The translations under genes and the position numbers were made by a program. A model generated the notes under the pieces. It was not told the origin of the DNA and ran no database searches. It saw only the letters and a list, made by a program, of their open reading frames with translations. From contig NZ_CP100000.1 in assembly GCF_024138165.1 (NCBI RefSeq), positions 3,100,001 through 3,164,000 on the forward strand: a DNA stretch of 64,000 bases, in the 5' to 3' direction. How positions within the stretch are numbered: position 1 is the first letter of the stretch; every line of letters begins with the position of its first letter. The DNA comes from Halorussus vallis (lineage in GTDB: Archaea > Halobacteriota > Halobacteria > Halobacteriales > Haladaptataceae). Positions 41,333-50,767 of the stretch are shown here, piece by piece.

Positions 41333-41950
41333 ATGGGTACTAACGACGCGGAACCGAACGAAACGAAGCGGAACGGACACCGAGACGTCCGAGCGCGGCG
41401 ACGCGGCGGCGACGCGTCCCGGGCCGAACCGCCCGCGGAGTCGGCGTCGTCGGGCGAAGCGAACCGACGGCGGCGCGCCGCCGTCGGCGACGGCGATGTC
41501 GGCGCCGACTTCCCGACCATCGCGACGTTCGAGGTCTGGCACGACCGCGACGGGCGACTCCACGGACTGCTGGAGGTCGGCGACCTGGACCGGTCGCGTT
41601 ACCGAATCGAGGAGGCGGTCGTCGTCCTTTCGGCGGGCGGCGACGAGCGCGGCCGAATCGAGAGCGGCGACGACTGGCAGTCGTGGTACGACCGGACCGA
41701 CGACGTGGCGACCCGGTGGACGGAGCACCTGGTCGTCGAACTCGAAACCGACGCGGTCGGCCGGCCGCCGGACGCCGACGGCTACTGCTCGGTGCGAATC
41801 GCCGACGCGGAGACCGGGCGAACCGAGCGCTACGTCCGCCGTCGACGCGCGCCGCCCGAGCGGTACTCGGTCGAGGAGGCCCCGACGGGTTCGGACGAAT
41901 CGAATCGCCGGTCGCCTGAGTCGGGCGAATCGAACCGTCGCCCGTCGTAG
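41333..41950 (+). CDS. Haloarchaeal protein with Ig-like/C2-like core and disordered ends
   Basis: 205 residues. The first 55 and last 30 residues are polar and repetitive (SDESNRRSPESGESNRRPS). The core, FPTIATFEVWHDRDGRLHGL to YCSVRIADAETGRTERYVRR, alternates strands as in a small beta sandwich. No enzyme motif or export signal. The 279 bases before it hold no gene. Confidence 0.5.
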   Translation: MGTNDAEPNETKRNGHRDVRARRRGGDASRAEPPAESASSGEANRRRRAAVGDGDVGADFPTIATFEVWHDRDGRLHGLLEVGDLDRSRYRIEEAVVVLSAGGDERGRIESGDDWQSWYDRTDDVATRWTEHLVVELETDAVGRPPDADGYCSVRIADAETGRTERYVRRRRAPPERYSVEEAPTGSDESNRRSPESGESNRRPS

Positions 41951-42078
41951 TCGACCAGAACACGGTCGACGCGAAGTCGGAGGGGGACCGCGAAACCGGG
42001 TGTCAGCGCCGCCCGGGTCGCGTCCGGCGTCTCGGGCGCGCTACCCCGGAAATTTCACTTCCACCGCGCTTGGCTCGC

Positions 42079-42087
42079 TTTTATATC
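42079..42087 (+). promoter_or_regulatory. TATA box for the 42110 gene
   Basis: TTTATATCA-type box, the sequence TTTTATATC, lies 23-31 bases upstream of ATG 42110. This favours ATG 42110 over the in-frame GTG at 42104 as start of a leaderless mRNA. Confidence 0.7.
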
Positions 42088-42109
42088 AGTTCCGATACCA
42101 TCCGTGGGC

Positions 42110-42295
42110 ATGGACGCCGAGGAAGCGGAGGACGCACGGGACTCCGAAGCCAACTCCGAGCCATCCGCCGACGCGGAGGACGCCGAGTCCCGCCGAACGC
42201 TCCGAAAACTCGAAGAACTCGACCCGAACGCCGAGGACGAAGCCCGGAAGGTCGAACGCCAGTTGCGCCGCATCCGCCGCGAGATGCGCGGATAA
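42110..42295 (+). CDS. Small highly charged protein (61 aa)
   Basis: Start chosen from the TATA spacing. MDAEEAEDARDSEANSEPSA is acidic and disordered; RTLRKLEELDPNAEDEARKV and ERQLRRIRREMRG form a basic amphipathic helix. The gene ends 2 bases from the convergent membrane-protein gene. No family recognised; the helix could bind nucleic acid or another protein. Confidence 0.6.
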   Translation: MDAEEAEDARDSEANSEPSADAEDAESRRTLRKLEELDPNAEDEARKVERQLRRIRREMRG

Positions 42296-42296
42296 C

Positions 42297-42806
42297 CTAA
42301 TTTCTCAGCGCCGAGGTCAACACCACCGCCGCCAGTAGCAGGAAGACCAGCGCCGTCACCGGTTGGCCGCCCGCCCCGACCAGGTAGATGGCGTAGCCGA
42401 ACCCGCCGGCGCCGACGCCGACCAGCGTGCTCCCCGCGGCGTGCATCACCTCCAGTCGCGTCGTGTCGGCCTCCCGGCCGAGTTGCTCGCCGACGTTGAT
42501 GGCCTGCTCGCCGAGGTCCCACGCTAGCACGGTGGCGATGACGCCCGGCAGAACCAGGTAGACCGAGGGCGCGACGAGGCCGCCGACCGCCGACCCGACC
42601 AGGAGCGCGGTCGCGCCGAGCGTGACCGCTCGGCGCGACCCCCGGAGCGCGCCCGCGGCGAGCGCCAGGAAGCCGGGGCCGGCGACGGCGAGGCCGACGG
42701 TGCTGGCGAATCCGGCCGCGGCGGCCGCGAGGGCGGCCGCCGTGGCCGCGAGCGCCGCCGAGAGGTAAGCGGGCGAGCGGTCGATTTCGCCGACGGAGCG
42801 GCTCAC
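42297..42806 (-). CDS. Membrane protein of the DUF58 operon (DUF7519-like)
   Basis: GTG start at 42806 overlaps the DUF58 stop by 4 bases. 169 residues, five to six hydrophobic helices in an Ala/Gly/Val-rich chain (LAATAAALAAAAAGFASTVG; APSVYLVLPGVIATVLAWDL; TALVFLLLAAVVLTSALRN). It matches in place and type the small membrane protein that closes such operons in halophiles. An extremely long frame continues upstream through the DUF58 gene but is only its shadow. Confidence 0.7.
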   Translation of the reverse strand: MSRSVGEIDRSPAYLSAALAATAAALAAAAAGFASTVGLAVAGPGFLALAAGALRGSRRAVTLGATALLVGSAVGGLVAPSVYLVLPGVIATVLAWDLGEQAINVGEQLGREADTTRLEVMHAAGSTLVGVGAGGFGYAIYLVGAGGQPVTALVFLLLAAVVLTSALRN

Positions 42807-44074
42807 GCCCGCCACCTCCGGGTGGTTCGGGCGAGCGCGTTCTCGAGGGTGTCCTCGGGCGACCAGTCGACGACGCGGACGCCCGACTCGCGCAGGTCGG
42901 CGATTCGCTGGCGGCGCCGGACCCGGGCGAACCGCCGGCCGACGGTGTCGGTCGCGGTCGGGTCGGGGCTGAACACCGTCACGAGGTGGCCGTAGGCGTC
43001 GAGGCGCCGGACCACCCCGGGGGCGTAGTCGTCGCACAGCGGCGAGAAGAACACGACCTGCGCCGACGGCGGGAGGTGCCTGCGGAGCCACTTCAGCCGG
43101 GTCGTCGGATAGAACAGGCCGTCGGATGGGACCGCCGAGAACGCCGGGTGGGTCGCCAGCAGTTCCCGGGCGCGAATCCGGTGGTCGTGGCCTGACCCCG
43201 GCGAGAGCCAGCAGGTCTCCGGTCCGAACGTCGCGAGGCCGACCCGGTCGCCCGACTCCAGCAGGGTCGTCAGCGTCTTGCCGGCGGCGTCGACGGCGTG
43301 CTGGACCGCGTTGCGCCGACCCTCGCCGGGCGCGAGGTAGGCGTCCTCGCGGGTGTCGACCACCAGCACCACGCTGGCGGCCCGCTCCTCGCGGAAGTCG
43401 ACCGTGGTCAGTTCGCCCGTGCGCGCGAGGCGGTTCCAGTCGACCCGCGAGAGCGGGTCGCCGCGCTGGTACTCGCGGGTGGCGTGGAACTCCACGCCCG
43501 ACCCGCCGACGTCGGTCGAGACGCGCCCGGTGTACTGGGTGGTCTGGGCGCGCAGGGGGACGTCGACGGTGGTCCCGAGTTTGGGCACGCAGGTCAGCGC
43601 GGTGTCGGCCTCGACGGTGGTTTCGACCTCGATGGCCCCGCTGAAGTCCCGGGCGACCGCGAGCACCGGGTCGAACTCGTGTTCGCCCCGCTCGGCCTCG
43701 ACGGTGTAGTCGAGGTGCGCCGACTTGCCGGGCCGGAGCGCGGTGCCGAGTCGCGGCGACCCGTCGGTGACCGCCAGCGACTCGGGGACGCCGTCGACGA
43801 TTCGGAGGTCGGCGAGCGTCCCGTCGCCGACGTTCTCGACGGTGAGGCGCACCCGGATCTCGTCGCCGGGTTGGGGTTCGTCGTCGCTCACCTCGCGGGT
43901 CACGTCGAGTTCGACGGCGGGCGCGCCCGCGGTCCGGGCGTAGGCGGCGAACGCGACGCCGACCACGCCCGACAGCAGGACGACGGGGTTGCTGAGCAGG
44001 ACGCCGAGGCCGCCGGTCAACAGCGCGACGGCGCTGACGCCGCGCCAGCGGTTGGTCTCGCGCACCCGCGTCAT
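42803..44074 (-). CDS. DUF58 (vWA-like) protein
   Basis: 423 residues. Two N-terminal helices (GVSAVALLTGGLGVLLSNPV), a CARDB/DUF11-like domain (GDEIRVRLTVENVGDGTLAD), then the DUF58 signature GVEFHATREYQRGDPLSRVD followed by WNRLARTGELTTVDF, and a vWA-like domain with VVLVVDTREDA. DUF58 proteins act with MoxR ATPases. Overlaps both neighbours by 4 bases, so translation is coupled along the operon. Confidence 0.9.
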   Translation of the reverse strand: MTRVRETNRWRGVSAVALLTGGLGVLLSNPVVLLSGVVGVAFAAYARTAGAPAVELDVTREVSDDEPQPGDEIRVRLTVENVGDGTLADLRIVDGVPESLAVTDGSPRLGTALRPGKSAHLDYTVEAERGEHEFDPVLAVARDFSGAIEVETTVEADTALTCVPKLGTTVDVPLRAQTTQYTGRVSTDVGGSGVEFHATREYQRGDPLSRVDWNRLARTGELTTVDFREERAASVVLVVDTREDAYLAPGEGRRNAVQHAVDAAGKTLTTLLESGDRVGLATFGPETCWLSPGSGHDHRIRARELLATHPAFSAVPSDGLFYPTTRLKWLRRHLPPSAQVVFFSPLCDDYAPGVVRRLDAYGHLVTVFSPDPTATDTVGRRFARVRRRQRIADLRESGVRVVDWSPEDTLENALARTTRRWRA

Positions 44075-44736
44075 CGCTCGACCTCCGCGTTCGCGGGTCG
44101 CCCGCCTGAGGGCGCTCGTCGCTCGGCGTCGGGGGTGTCGGTAGCCGTGGCGTCAGGCCCGGGGTCGGCGTCCGAGAGTCGCGCGACGGCGTCGGCGGTC
44201 CGGCGCGCCCGAAGTTGGAACTTCGACTCGGTGCTCGCCGCGACTCTGAGTCGGTCGAGCAGCGGCGGCGGGGGAACCTCCGACTCCCCGAGGAACGCCG
44301 CGGCGTGGGGGTCGTCGGTCCAGGTGCCCGCTTCGAGGCGCTCGGCGGCCGCCTCGCGCGAGCAGTTCTGGTCGGCCGCGACCGCATCCAGCGCGGTTTC
44401 GCGAAGCATCTCCTCGATCTCCGCGCGCCTGCGGACGGTTTCGCGGCGCAGTCCCGACCGGAGGTCGGCGAGGCGGTCATCGAACTCGCGGCCGGGCGTC
44501 GGCATCGTCGGCACCGTCTCGACGTCCGGGGTGTCGGCGCCCGCCACGTCGCTGGCCTTCCGACCGCCCGCGACCCTGGCCGCCTGCACGAGCGCGAGCA
44601 GACCGACAAGCGTCACCGCGACGTAGCCGGTGCCGATCAGCCCCGCGAGTCCGGGGTTCAGGACCATCAGCACGCCGAGCGCCACGGCGGCGACTCCGAC
44701 GGTCGAGAGGATGGGGTGGTCGTCGTCGAGGCTCAT
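44071..44736 (-). CDS. DUF7269-like membrane protein
   Basis: Start at ATG 44736 (MSLDDDHPILSTVGVAAVAL), 221 residues. Two helices within the first 55 residues, then a soluble helical domain (EFDDRLADLRSGLRRETVRR; NCSREAAAERLEAGTWTDDP) and a variable acidic end. It lies between DUF4129 and DUF58 genes with 4-base overlaps on both sides, the usual haloarchaeal order. Function unknown, but tied to the MoxR/DUF58 system by context. Confidence 0.7.
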   Translation of the reverse strand: MSLDDDHPILSTVGVAAVALGVLMVLNPGLAGLIGTGYVAVTLVGLLALVQAARVAGGRKASDVAGADTPDVETVPTMPTPGREFDDRLADLRSGLRRETVRRRAEIEEMLRETALDAVAADQNCSREAAAERLEAGTWTDDPHAAAFLGESEVPPPPLLDRLRVAASTESKFQLRARRTADAVARLSDADPGPDATATDTPDAERRAPSGGRPANAEVER

Positions 44737-45722
44737 CGCCGGCCTCCCGGCGGGTCGTCCGGGTCGTCCGGGTCGTCGGCGTCGCCCGCGTACTCCGCCT
44801 CGATGTTCCGGAGCGCGGCGAGCGCGCGCTCCTCGCGTCGGTCGGTCGGAGCCTCGCCGCCGTAGCGGACCGCCTCGAAGACGCCGGTGAGTTCCTCGAC
44901 GTCGTCGCGGGCCATCCCCGCGTCGACCGCGGCGGCGGCGAACTCCGCGGGCGTGCTCGCCCGCGGATTCGCCACGTCGAGGTGGTCGGTCATCTCCCGC
45001 CACGCGCGGTAGACCTCGTTGTCGACGTCTTCGGTCGACTCGATGCGGTCGGCCGCGTCGCCGGCGGCGCGGCCGACCGCCGCCACGTCCGTTTCGGTGT
45101 CGGGGTCGGTGACCGACTCCTCGGGGTCGGGGTCGTCGCCCGACGAGGAGGCGAAGAGGAGCGCGACTGCGGCCGCGAGCGCGACGCCGAGGCCGGCGAG
45201 CAACAGGACGTTGGGGTCGGTCAGCGAGACGCCCTCGCCGGTTCCCGGCGCGCCGCTACCGCCTTGCGGGAGCAGCGAGGAGTTGTTCGTCGACCGGAGG
45301 AGGCCGCCGGACTTCGCCGGTATCGACCCCGCGCAGGTGGTCAACAGCGCGTGGGCGAGCAGGAGTGGAATTCCGACTGGTCCGGCGTAGGCGACGACGC
45401 CCAGGCCGCCGAGTCGGCGGTAGGCGAGGTACGCGCCCAACGAGAAAACCCCGAGGATGAGCGCGATGGCCCACCAGGTGGCGAGGACCGGGTAACAGGG
45501 CGGTTCGATAGACGGCCCGATGGCTCCTGCACTGTCCTCGCTGGAGTTGACGCCCAGCGACCCGCCGCCGCCGGGAGCGCCGGCGTCGGAGTTCGGCGGC
45601 CCCACCCCGAAGCCGCCGCTGTCGCCGGACTGCACCGCGGTGTCGAGCGTCGCGGCGGCCAGTCCCAGGGCGAGCACGCAGAGGAGTGCGAGAACGATAG
45701 GGCGTGCAGTGTCGCGGTCCAC
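44733..45722 (-). CDS. DUF4129 domain membrane protein
   Basis: GTG start at 45722 (VDRDTARPIVLALLCVLALG). 329 residues: signal-like helix, Gly/Ser-rich external part, two helices (YPVLATWWAIALILGVFSLG; LGVVAYAGPVGIPLLLAHAL), another helix near residue 190, and at the C-terminus the DUF4129 domain: VYRAWREMTDHLDVANPRAS then TPAEFAAAAVDAGMARDDVE. The same domain is found at the end of transglutaminase-like proteins in MoxR operons. First structural gene of the operon unless the secreted protein upstream is included (26-base gap). Confidence 0.85.
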   Translation of the reverse strand: MDRDTARPIVLALLCVLALGLAAATLDTAVQSGDSGGFGVGPPNSDAGAPGGGGSLGVNSSEDSAGAIGPSIEPPCYPVLATWWAIALILGVFSLGAYLAYRRLGGLGVVAYAGPVGIPLLLAHALLTTCAGSIPAKSGGLLRSTNNSSLLPQGGSGAPGTGEGVSLTDPNVLLLAGLGVALAAAVALLFASSSGDDPDPEESVTDPDTETDVAAVGRAAGDAADRIESTEDVDNEVYRAWREMTDHLDVANPRASTPAEFAAAAVDAGMARDDVEELTGVFEAVRYGGEAPTDRREERALAALRNIEAEYAGDADDPDDPDDPPGGRR

Positions 45723-45747
45723 GCGGTAAGGTAGCGCGATTGATAAC

Positions 45748-46473
45748 TTAGTGGTTGCGCCTTCCGCCCCGTCGGCGAACCGCCGAGCGTTCGAACGGCG
45801 CGCCGTCGGTGACGTTCGAGACGGCGTCGCCCACCTCCCGCCGGGCCTCACCGTACCGCTCGGACAGCGAATGTCCGAGCGTGTCCTCGGCCCACCAGCC
45901 GTCCCTGTTCCGCATCGTCCAGGGGTTCCTCGTCGCCTCCGCCGACGCCCGCCAGCCGTTCGCGTGCCAGTCGTCGACCGCCTCGCAGTAGTTCCGCAGG
46001 TCGACGCGCGTCCCGGGGTCGCCGGTCGGGACGTACTGGTGCCACGGTTCGACGACGTGGAGGCGCACGTGCGTGCCATTCATCGGCAGGGTCGACGGCG
46101 TCCCCGCGGCCTTGACGTAGTGGTAGACCGAGTAGACGACGCGCTCGACGCGTCCGGTCCCCTCGTCGACCAGCACGTACACCGGTTCGCGGTCGGCGAC
46201 GTGGCTGTCGGCGGCCGTCAGCCCCCGCTGGTGCGGGTACCGCAGGAAGTAGACGTACGCCGCCGTCTCGCGCTCCGGCGAGGTGTAGACGGCGGCGTAA
46301 CTGGCCGTCGGCGCGACGTCGAGGTGGTCGATGGCCGTCTCCGGTTGGTACTTCTTCAGTTTCGCCTCGTCGTACGAACAGGTGACGTGGTCGGGTCGGT
46401 CGTACCCCGCGGCCGGGACACCTCCGACCGCCGCGACCAGCATCGCCGCGAGGAGCGCCGTCGCGATGCGCAT
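45748..46473 (-). CDS. Secreted protein, unknown function
   Basis: 241 residues. Sec-type signal MRIATALLAAMLVAAVGGVP with cleavage expected near AAGYDRP. The mature part has VAPTASYAAVYTSPERETAA, YVYFLRYPHQRGLT and several Trp (VVEPWHQYVPTGDPGTRVDL; NPWTMRNRDGWWAED). Two Cys could form a disulphide. It ends 26 bases before the DUF4129 gene and is probably part of that operon. No family recognised. Confidence 0.65.
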   Translation of the reverse strand: MRIATALLAAMLVAAVGGVPAAGYDRPDHVTCSYDEAKLKKYQPETAIDHLDVAPTASYAAVYTSPERETAAYVYFLRYPHQRGLTAADSHVADREPVYVLVDEGTGRVERVVYSVYHYVKAAGTPSTLPMNGTHVRLHVVEPWHQYVPTGDPGTRVDLRNYCEAVDDWHANGWRASAEATRNPWTMRNRDGWWAEDTLGHSLSERYGEARREVGDAVSNVTDGAPFERSAVRRRGGRRNH

Positions 46474-46562
46474 GCCGTCTCCGTGTGTACTCGGTTACGG
46501 TCCTTAAGCGAGTCGGCGATCTCGAACCGTTTATGCCCGCACGGGTCGTCGGGGAACGTCCC

Positions 46563-46796
46563 ATGGACATCGAAGAGCGACAGATGGAGTGCGACTTCGA
46601 CGACCTCGACGCCGACGAACACTACGTACGGTGCCTCGTCTGCGACGAACTGGTCGACCTCACCGACACCCACCCCGTCATAATCGCGCGCGAAACCGAC
46701 GACCTCGGCGAACCCATCAGCCGAGTCTACCACTTCAGCAGCGGCGAGTGCCGGGCGACGTGGAAGCGCGAGCGCGGCTACGGCGTCGACGACTGA
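46563..46796 (+). CDS. Small zinc-binding protein (77 aa)
   Basis: Start at ATG 46563 (MDIEERQMECDFDDLDADEH). VRCLVCDELVDLTDTHPVII then YHFSSGECRATWKRERGYG: a CxxC knuckle and a later His/Cys pair (H...SGEC) form a treble-clef-like zinc site. Halophiles have several such single-domain proteins. Unknown partner. Confidence 0.65.
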   Translation: MDIEERQMECDFDDLDADEHYVRCLVCDELVDLTDTHPVIIARETDDLGEPISRVYHFSSGECRATWKRERGYGVDD

Positions 46797-46862
46797 GACG
46801 ACGCGTGCAGAGTCGACCCGGGCGGTGTCGGCCGGCGTCGAACGCCGTAATTCCTGAGCGAC

Positions 46863-48482
46863 CTACGACTCTCGGTCCGTCTCTCGGTCGCCGGCCCGCA
46901 CTTTGCCGTCCTCGCGGTCGCGCTCGCGGGCCGCCGGGTCCCGGTCGGCGGGGTCGCCGTGCCCGCCGCCGCCGGGCGTCCGGACGGTGACGGTGGTCCC
47001 CGCCTCGACCTCGACGGTCGTCTTCGCGCCGACGCGCTCGCCGGCCACCAGGTTCTCGCCGAGTGCGCCGGACTCGCCGGCGGCGAGTCCGGCGGGCGCG
47101 CGTCGCCGGCGCTCGGTCAGTAGCGAGACGGTGGCGTCGGTTTCGACCGTGACCGCGCGCTCGACGCCGAGTCCGCCCCGGTGGCGGCCGTCGCCGCCGC
47201 TATCGGGCCGGAGCGCGTAGCACTCGACTCGCATCGGGTATTCGAGTTCGAGCGCCTCGACCGGCGTGTTCAGCGTGTTGGTCATCCCGACCTGGACGCC
47301 GTCCATCCCGTCCTTTCGCGGTCGTGCGCCGAAACCGCCGGCGATGGTTTCGTAGTACGTGAACTCCCGATTGCCGACGACGAGGTTGTTCATCGTCCCC
47401 TGGCCGGCCGCCGGCACGCGGTCGGGCGCGGCGTCGGCGAGCGCGGCGAACAACACGTCGGTCACCCGCTGGCTGGTTTCGACGTTGCCGCCGACGACCG
47501 CCGCGGGCGGCCGGGGGTTCAGCAGGCTTCCCTCGGGCGCGTCGACCGACACCGGCGCGTAGCACCCGTGGTTCGGCGGAATCTCGGGGTCGGTGAGACA
47601 CCGGACGACGAAGTAGACCGCGCTCTTGGCGACCGCGAGCGGGGCGTTGACGTTGCCCGGCACCTGGTCGGCCGTGCCCGCGAAGTCGACGGCGAGTCGC
47701 TCGCCGTCGACTTCGACCGTCACCTCGACGGGGACGTCGTCGTCCGTAATTCCGTCACCTTCGAGGACGTCGGTCGCGCGATACTCGCCGTCCGGGAGTT
47801 CGCGGAGTTCGGCCTCGACGCGCTCGCGGGAGTACTCGACGACCGCGTCGAAGGCAGCGAGCAGTCGGTCGCCGTGGTCGGCCAGCAGTTCGCCCAGTCG
47901 CTCCTCGGCGCGGTCGTTGGCCGCCAACTGGGCGCGGAGGTCGGCCCGCCGCTCGTCGGGCGTCCGGACGTTGGCCAACACGAGGTCGCGCACGTCGGCG
48001 TTCACCTCGCCGCCGGCGACGAGTCGGACCGGCGGTAAGCGCAGGCCCTCTTGGTATATCTCCCGCGCGCCCGCGGGCATGCTCCCCGGCGCCATCCCGC
48101 CGACGTCGGCGTGGTGGGCGCGCGAGACGGCGTAGCCTACGATCTCGCCCTCGGGCGCGAGCGGCGAAACCAGCGTCACGTCCGGGAGGTGGGTGCCGCC
48201 CGCGAAGGGGTCGTTGAGGAGGAAGGCGTCGCCGGGTTCGGGGTCGCAGTCGAGGACCGCTTCGACCGCCTCGGGCATCGCGCCGAGGTGGACCGGGATG
48301 TGTTCGGCCTGCGCGACCATCCGGCCGTCGGCGTCGAACAGCGCGGTCGAGCAGTCCCGGCGCTCCTTGATGTTCGGCGAGTACGCGCCCCGCACGAGCA
48401 CTTGGCCCATCTCCTCGGCGACGCTCTCCAGTTGGTTCCGGAGGATTTCGAGTTCGACGGGGTCGAGGTTGGAGTCGGTCAT
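46863..48482 (-). CDS. hyuB: Hydantoinase B / 5-oxoprolinase-like subunit
   Basis: 539 residues. [20 protein letters not shown] and [20 protein letters not shown] are the HyuB opening; [28 protein letters not shown] and [10 protein letters not shown] follow, with a C-terminal [20 protein letters not shown]. With HyuA it forms an ATP-dependent amide hydrolase for hydantoins, oxoproline or related lactams, or the beta/alpha core of an acetone-carboxylase-like enzyme. Overlaps hyuA by 4 bases. Confidence 0.92.
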   Translation of the reverse strand: MTDSNLDPVELEILRNQLESVAEEMGQVLVRGAYSPNIKERRDCSTALFDADGRMVAQAEHIPVHLGAMPEAVEAVLDCDPEPGDAFLLNDPFAGGTHLPDVTLVSPLAPEGEIVGYAVSRAHHADVGGMAPGSMPAGAREIYQEGLRLPPVRLVAGGEVNADVRDLVLANVRTPDERRADLRAQLAANDRAEERLGELLADHGDRLLAAFDAVVEYSRERVEAELRELPDGEYRATDVLEGDGITDDDVPVEVTVEVDGERLAVDFAGTADQVPGNVNAPLAVAKSAVYFVVRCLTDPEIPPNHGCYAPVSVDAPEGSLLNPRPPAAVVGGNVETSQRVTDVLFAALADAAPDRVPAAGQGTMNNLVVGNREFTYYETIAGGFGARPRKDGMDGVQVGMTNTLNTPVEALELEYPMRVECYALRPDSGGDGRHRGGLGVERAVTVETDATVSLLTERRRRAPAGLAAGESGALGENLVAGERVGAKTTVEVEAGTTVTVRTPGGGGHGDPADRDPAARERDREDGKVRAGDRETDRES

Positions 48483-50599
48483 CTCGGTCCCTCCTCGCCG
48501 CCCGGGTCACTGTCCCCTCCTTCCTTCACGAGGACGAGCGTCCCGTCTTCGCGCACGTCGGCCCGCCACGCCGGCGGGACGACCACGGTGCTGTCGGCCT
48601 GTTCGCAGACGGCCGGCCCCGCGAACGTCTCGCCCGGAGGCAACGCGGTGCGGCGGTAGACCGGCGTCCGGCGGCGCTCGCCGTCGAAGACCGCCTCGCG
48701 CTCGCCGACCTTCGGGTCACCCGACGCGTCGTAGGCGACCGCGGGCGTCTCGCGCGAGACGCCCGCGGTCGCCCGCAGGCCCACGAGGTCGACCGCTTCG
48801 TCCATCCGGTAGCCGTAGGCGGTTTCGTGGGCCTCGTGGAAGCGGCGTTCGACCGCGGCGGGGTCGAACGTCGCGGCGTCGGACGCTCCAGGGCCGGACG
48901 CCCCCGGGTTGCTTCCCTCGTGGGCCGACGCCTCGGCCGAGGCATCGACCCCCTCGCCGACCCGCACGGTCAACTCGAAGCTCTGGCCGGAGTACCGCAA
49001 CTCCGCGCGGTACTCGACGTCGGCGGCGTCCGGGTCCCGGAGGTCCTCGCGGGCCTCCTCGGCGAGTTCTTCGAGGACCGTCGCCACCTTCGCGCGGTCG
49101 ACGTCGGCCAGCGGCGTCCGGTAGGTCCGGACCGCGTCGCACGTTTCGTCGGCCGCGAGCAGACCGAACGCCGACAGCACCCCGCAGGCTCGCGGGACGA
49201 CCACCCGGCCGACGTCGAGGCTCTCGGCGAGCGCGGCGGCGTGCATCGGCCCCGCGCCGCCGAACGCCACCAGCGCGAAGTTCCGGGGGTCGTGACCCCG
49301 CTCGACCGTGACCGCCCGAATCGCCCGCGCCATGTTCGCGTTCGCCACCCGGTGGACGCCCCGAGCGGCCTCGACGACGCCGTCGAGGTCGGCCGCCGCG
49401 GCGAGGTCCGCGAGCGCGTCGCGGGCCGCGTCGGGGTCGACGGAGAGTTCGCCGCCCAGCGCCGCGTCGCCGCCCAGGTACCCCAGCGCGACGTTCGCGT
49501 CGGTCACCGTCGGTTCGGTCCCACCCTTCCCGTAGCAGGCCGGGCCGGGGTTCGCGCCCGCCGACTCGGGGCCGACCCGGAGCGCGCCGCCCGCGTCCAC
49601 CCGGGCGATGCTCCCGCCGCCCGCGCCGACCGTCGTCACGTCCACCATCGGGACGCCGACCGGCCGGCCGCCGATTTCGGCCTCGGTCGTGCGTTCGACC
49701 TCGCCGTCCCTGACGAGGCTCACGTCGCTGGAGGTGCCGCCCATGTCGAAGGTGACCAGTCCCGCCGCGTCGGTCGCGCCGCTCGCAGTCCGACTCGCGC
49801 CCACGACCCCCGCGGCCGGCCCGGACAGGCAGGTCGCGACCGCGTGCTCGCGGACCGCCTCGGCCGCCGCGATGCCGCCGTTCGACTGCATGACCAGCGG
49901 CGCGGGCAGGCCGGCGTCCGCGGCGCGCTCGACCAGTCGGCCGAGGTAGCCGTCGATTTTGGGGGTGACGTAGGCGTCCACGACGGTCGTGGCGGTGCGT
50001 TCGTACTCCCGGAACGCCGCCAGCACCTCGTGGGAGGCCGCGACCGGGACGTCGAGTTCCTCGCGGAGGATTCTCGCGGCGGTCCGCTCGTTCTCGGGGT
50101 GCGCGTAGGCGTGGAGGAACGACACCGCGACGCTCTCGGCGCCACAGTCGCGAAGTTCGCCCGCGAGGTCCCGGAGTTCTGACTCGTCGACTTCGCGCGC
50201 GACGCCCGCGGGCGTCGCGCGCTCCCCGACTTCGAAGCGCCTGCGCCGCGGGACGAGCGGGTCGGGCTTCTCGGCGTCGAGGTCGTAGAGGGCCGGGCGG
50301 TCCTGGCGGCCGATTTCGAGCACGTCGCGGAACCCCTCGGTCGTGACGAGCGCCGTCTTCGCGCCGGTTCCTTCGAGCAGGGCGTTGGTCGAGACGGTCA
50401 TCGCGTGGGAGAACGCCTCGATTTCCGGGGGTTCGAGGTCGGCCTTCCCGCAGGCCTTCTCGATTCCCGCCAGGACGCCCTCGCTTTGGTCGTCGGTCGA
50501 GGGCACCTTCGCGGTGACGAGGTCGCCCTCTGGCGTGAGGAGGACGACGTCGGTGAAGGTGCCGCCGACGTCGACGCCGACGCGGGCCGCGTCGGTCAC
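48479..50599 (-). CDS. hyuA: Hydantoinase A / 5-oxoprolinase-like subunit
   Basis: Start taken at GTG 50599 (VTDAARVGVDVGGTFTDVVL), which places the ASKHA phosphate-1 motif at the N-terminus; the longer open frame upstream is not coding-like. 706 residues. SHAMTVSTNALLEGTGAKTA, SGPAAGVVGASRTASGATDA, LVTFDMGGTSSDVSLVRDGE and VAFGGAGPMHAAALAESLDV are the ATP-binding blocks. Forms one transcript with hyuB. Two long palindromes occur inside the gene. It borders the toxin island. Confidence 0.93.
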   Translation of the reverse strand: MTDAARVGVDVGGTFTDVVLLTPEGDLVTAKVPSTDDQSEGVLAGIEKACGKADLEPPEIEAFSHAMTVSTNALLEGTGAKTALVTTEGFRDVLEIGRQDRPALYDLDAEKPDPLVPRRRRFEVGERATPAGVAREVDESELRDLAGELRDCGAESVAVSFLHAYAHPENERTAARILREELDVPVAASHEVLAAFREYERTATTVVDAYVTPKIDGYLGRLVERAADAGLPAPLVMQSNGGIAAAEAVREHAVATCLSGPAAGVVGASRTASGATDAAGLVTFDMGGTSSDVSLVRDGEVERTTEAEIGGRPVGVPMVDVTTVGAGGGSIARVDAGGALRVGPESAGANPGPACYGKGGTEPTVTDANVALGYLGGDAALGGELSVDPDAARDALADLAAAADLDGVVEAARGVHRVANANMARAIRAVTVERGHDPRNFALVAFGGAGPMHAAALAESLDVGRVVVPRACGVLSAFGLLAADETCDAVRTYRTPLADVDRAKVATVLEELAEEAREDLRDPDAADVEYRAELRYSGQSFELTVRVGEGVDASAEASAHEGSNPGASGPGASDAATFDPAAVERRFHEAHETAYGYRMDEAVDLVGLRATAGVSRETPAVAYDASGDPKVGEREAVFDGERRRTPVYRRTALPPGETFAGPAVCEQADSTVVVPPAWRADVREDGTLVLVKEGGDSDPGGEEGPR
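48734..48773. repeat. 40-nt perfect palindrome inside hyuA
   Basis: Every base from 48734 to 48773 pairs around the centre 48753/48754; the left half begins GGCGACCGCGGGCG. It encodes GLRATAGVSRETPAVAY in the C-terminal part of HyuA. No mismatch and no loop. Confidence 0.9.
50195..50222. repeat. 28-nt perfect palindrome inside hyuA
   Basis: GCGCGCGACGCCCG and its exact complement, no loop. Encodes RATPAGVAR in the loop between the ATPase subdomains. It shares the core GACGCCCGCGG with the 40-nt palindrome of the same gene. Confidence 0.85.
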
Positions 50600-50767
50600 G
50601 GGCGGGGGCCTCCCGCGCACTGGTGGTTCATGCGTGTTGCGTCTTCCCGGGCGTGGTAATAGTTGGCGCTTGCGGGCATCCGCTCGCTCCGAAGTTCCCC
50701 GCACCGCCCTAGCGCCGGTACTCGAGGTTGGCTCCATCCGTTCCGTCGAGACGAGAGTCTCGCTGAC

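Noticed and set aside
42297-44609. A 770-codon minus-strand frame running through the DUF58 and DUF7269 genes
   Set aside because: Upstream of GTG 42806 it is Arg/Pro-rich shadow sequence in another frame of DUF58; only its last 169 codons form a membrane protein.
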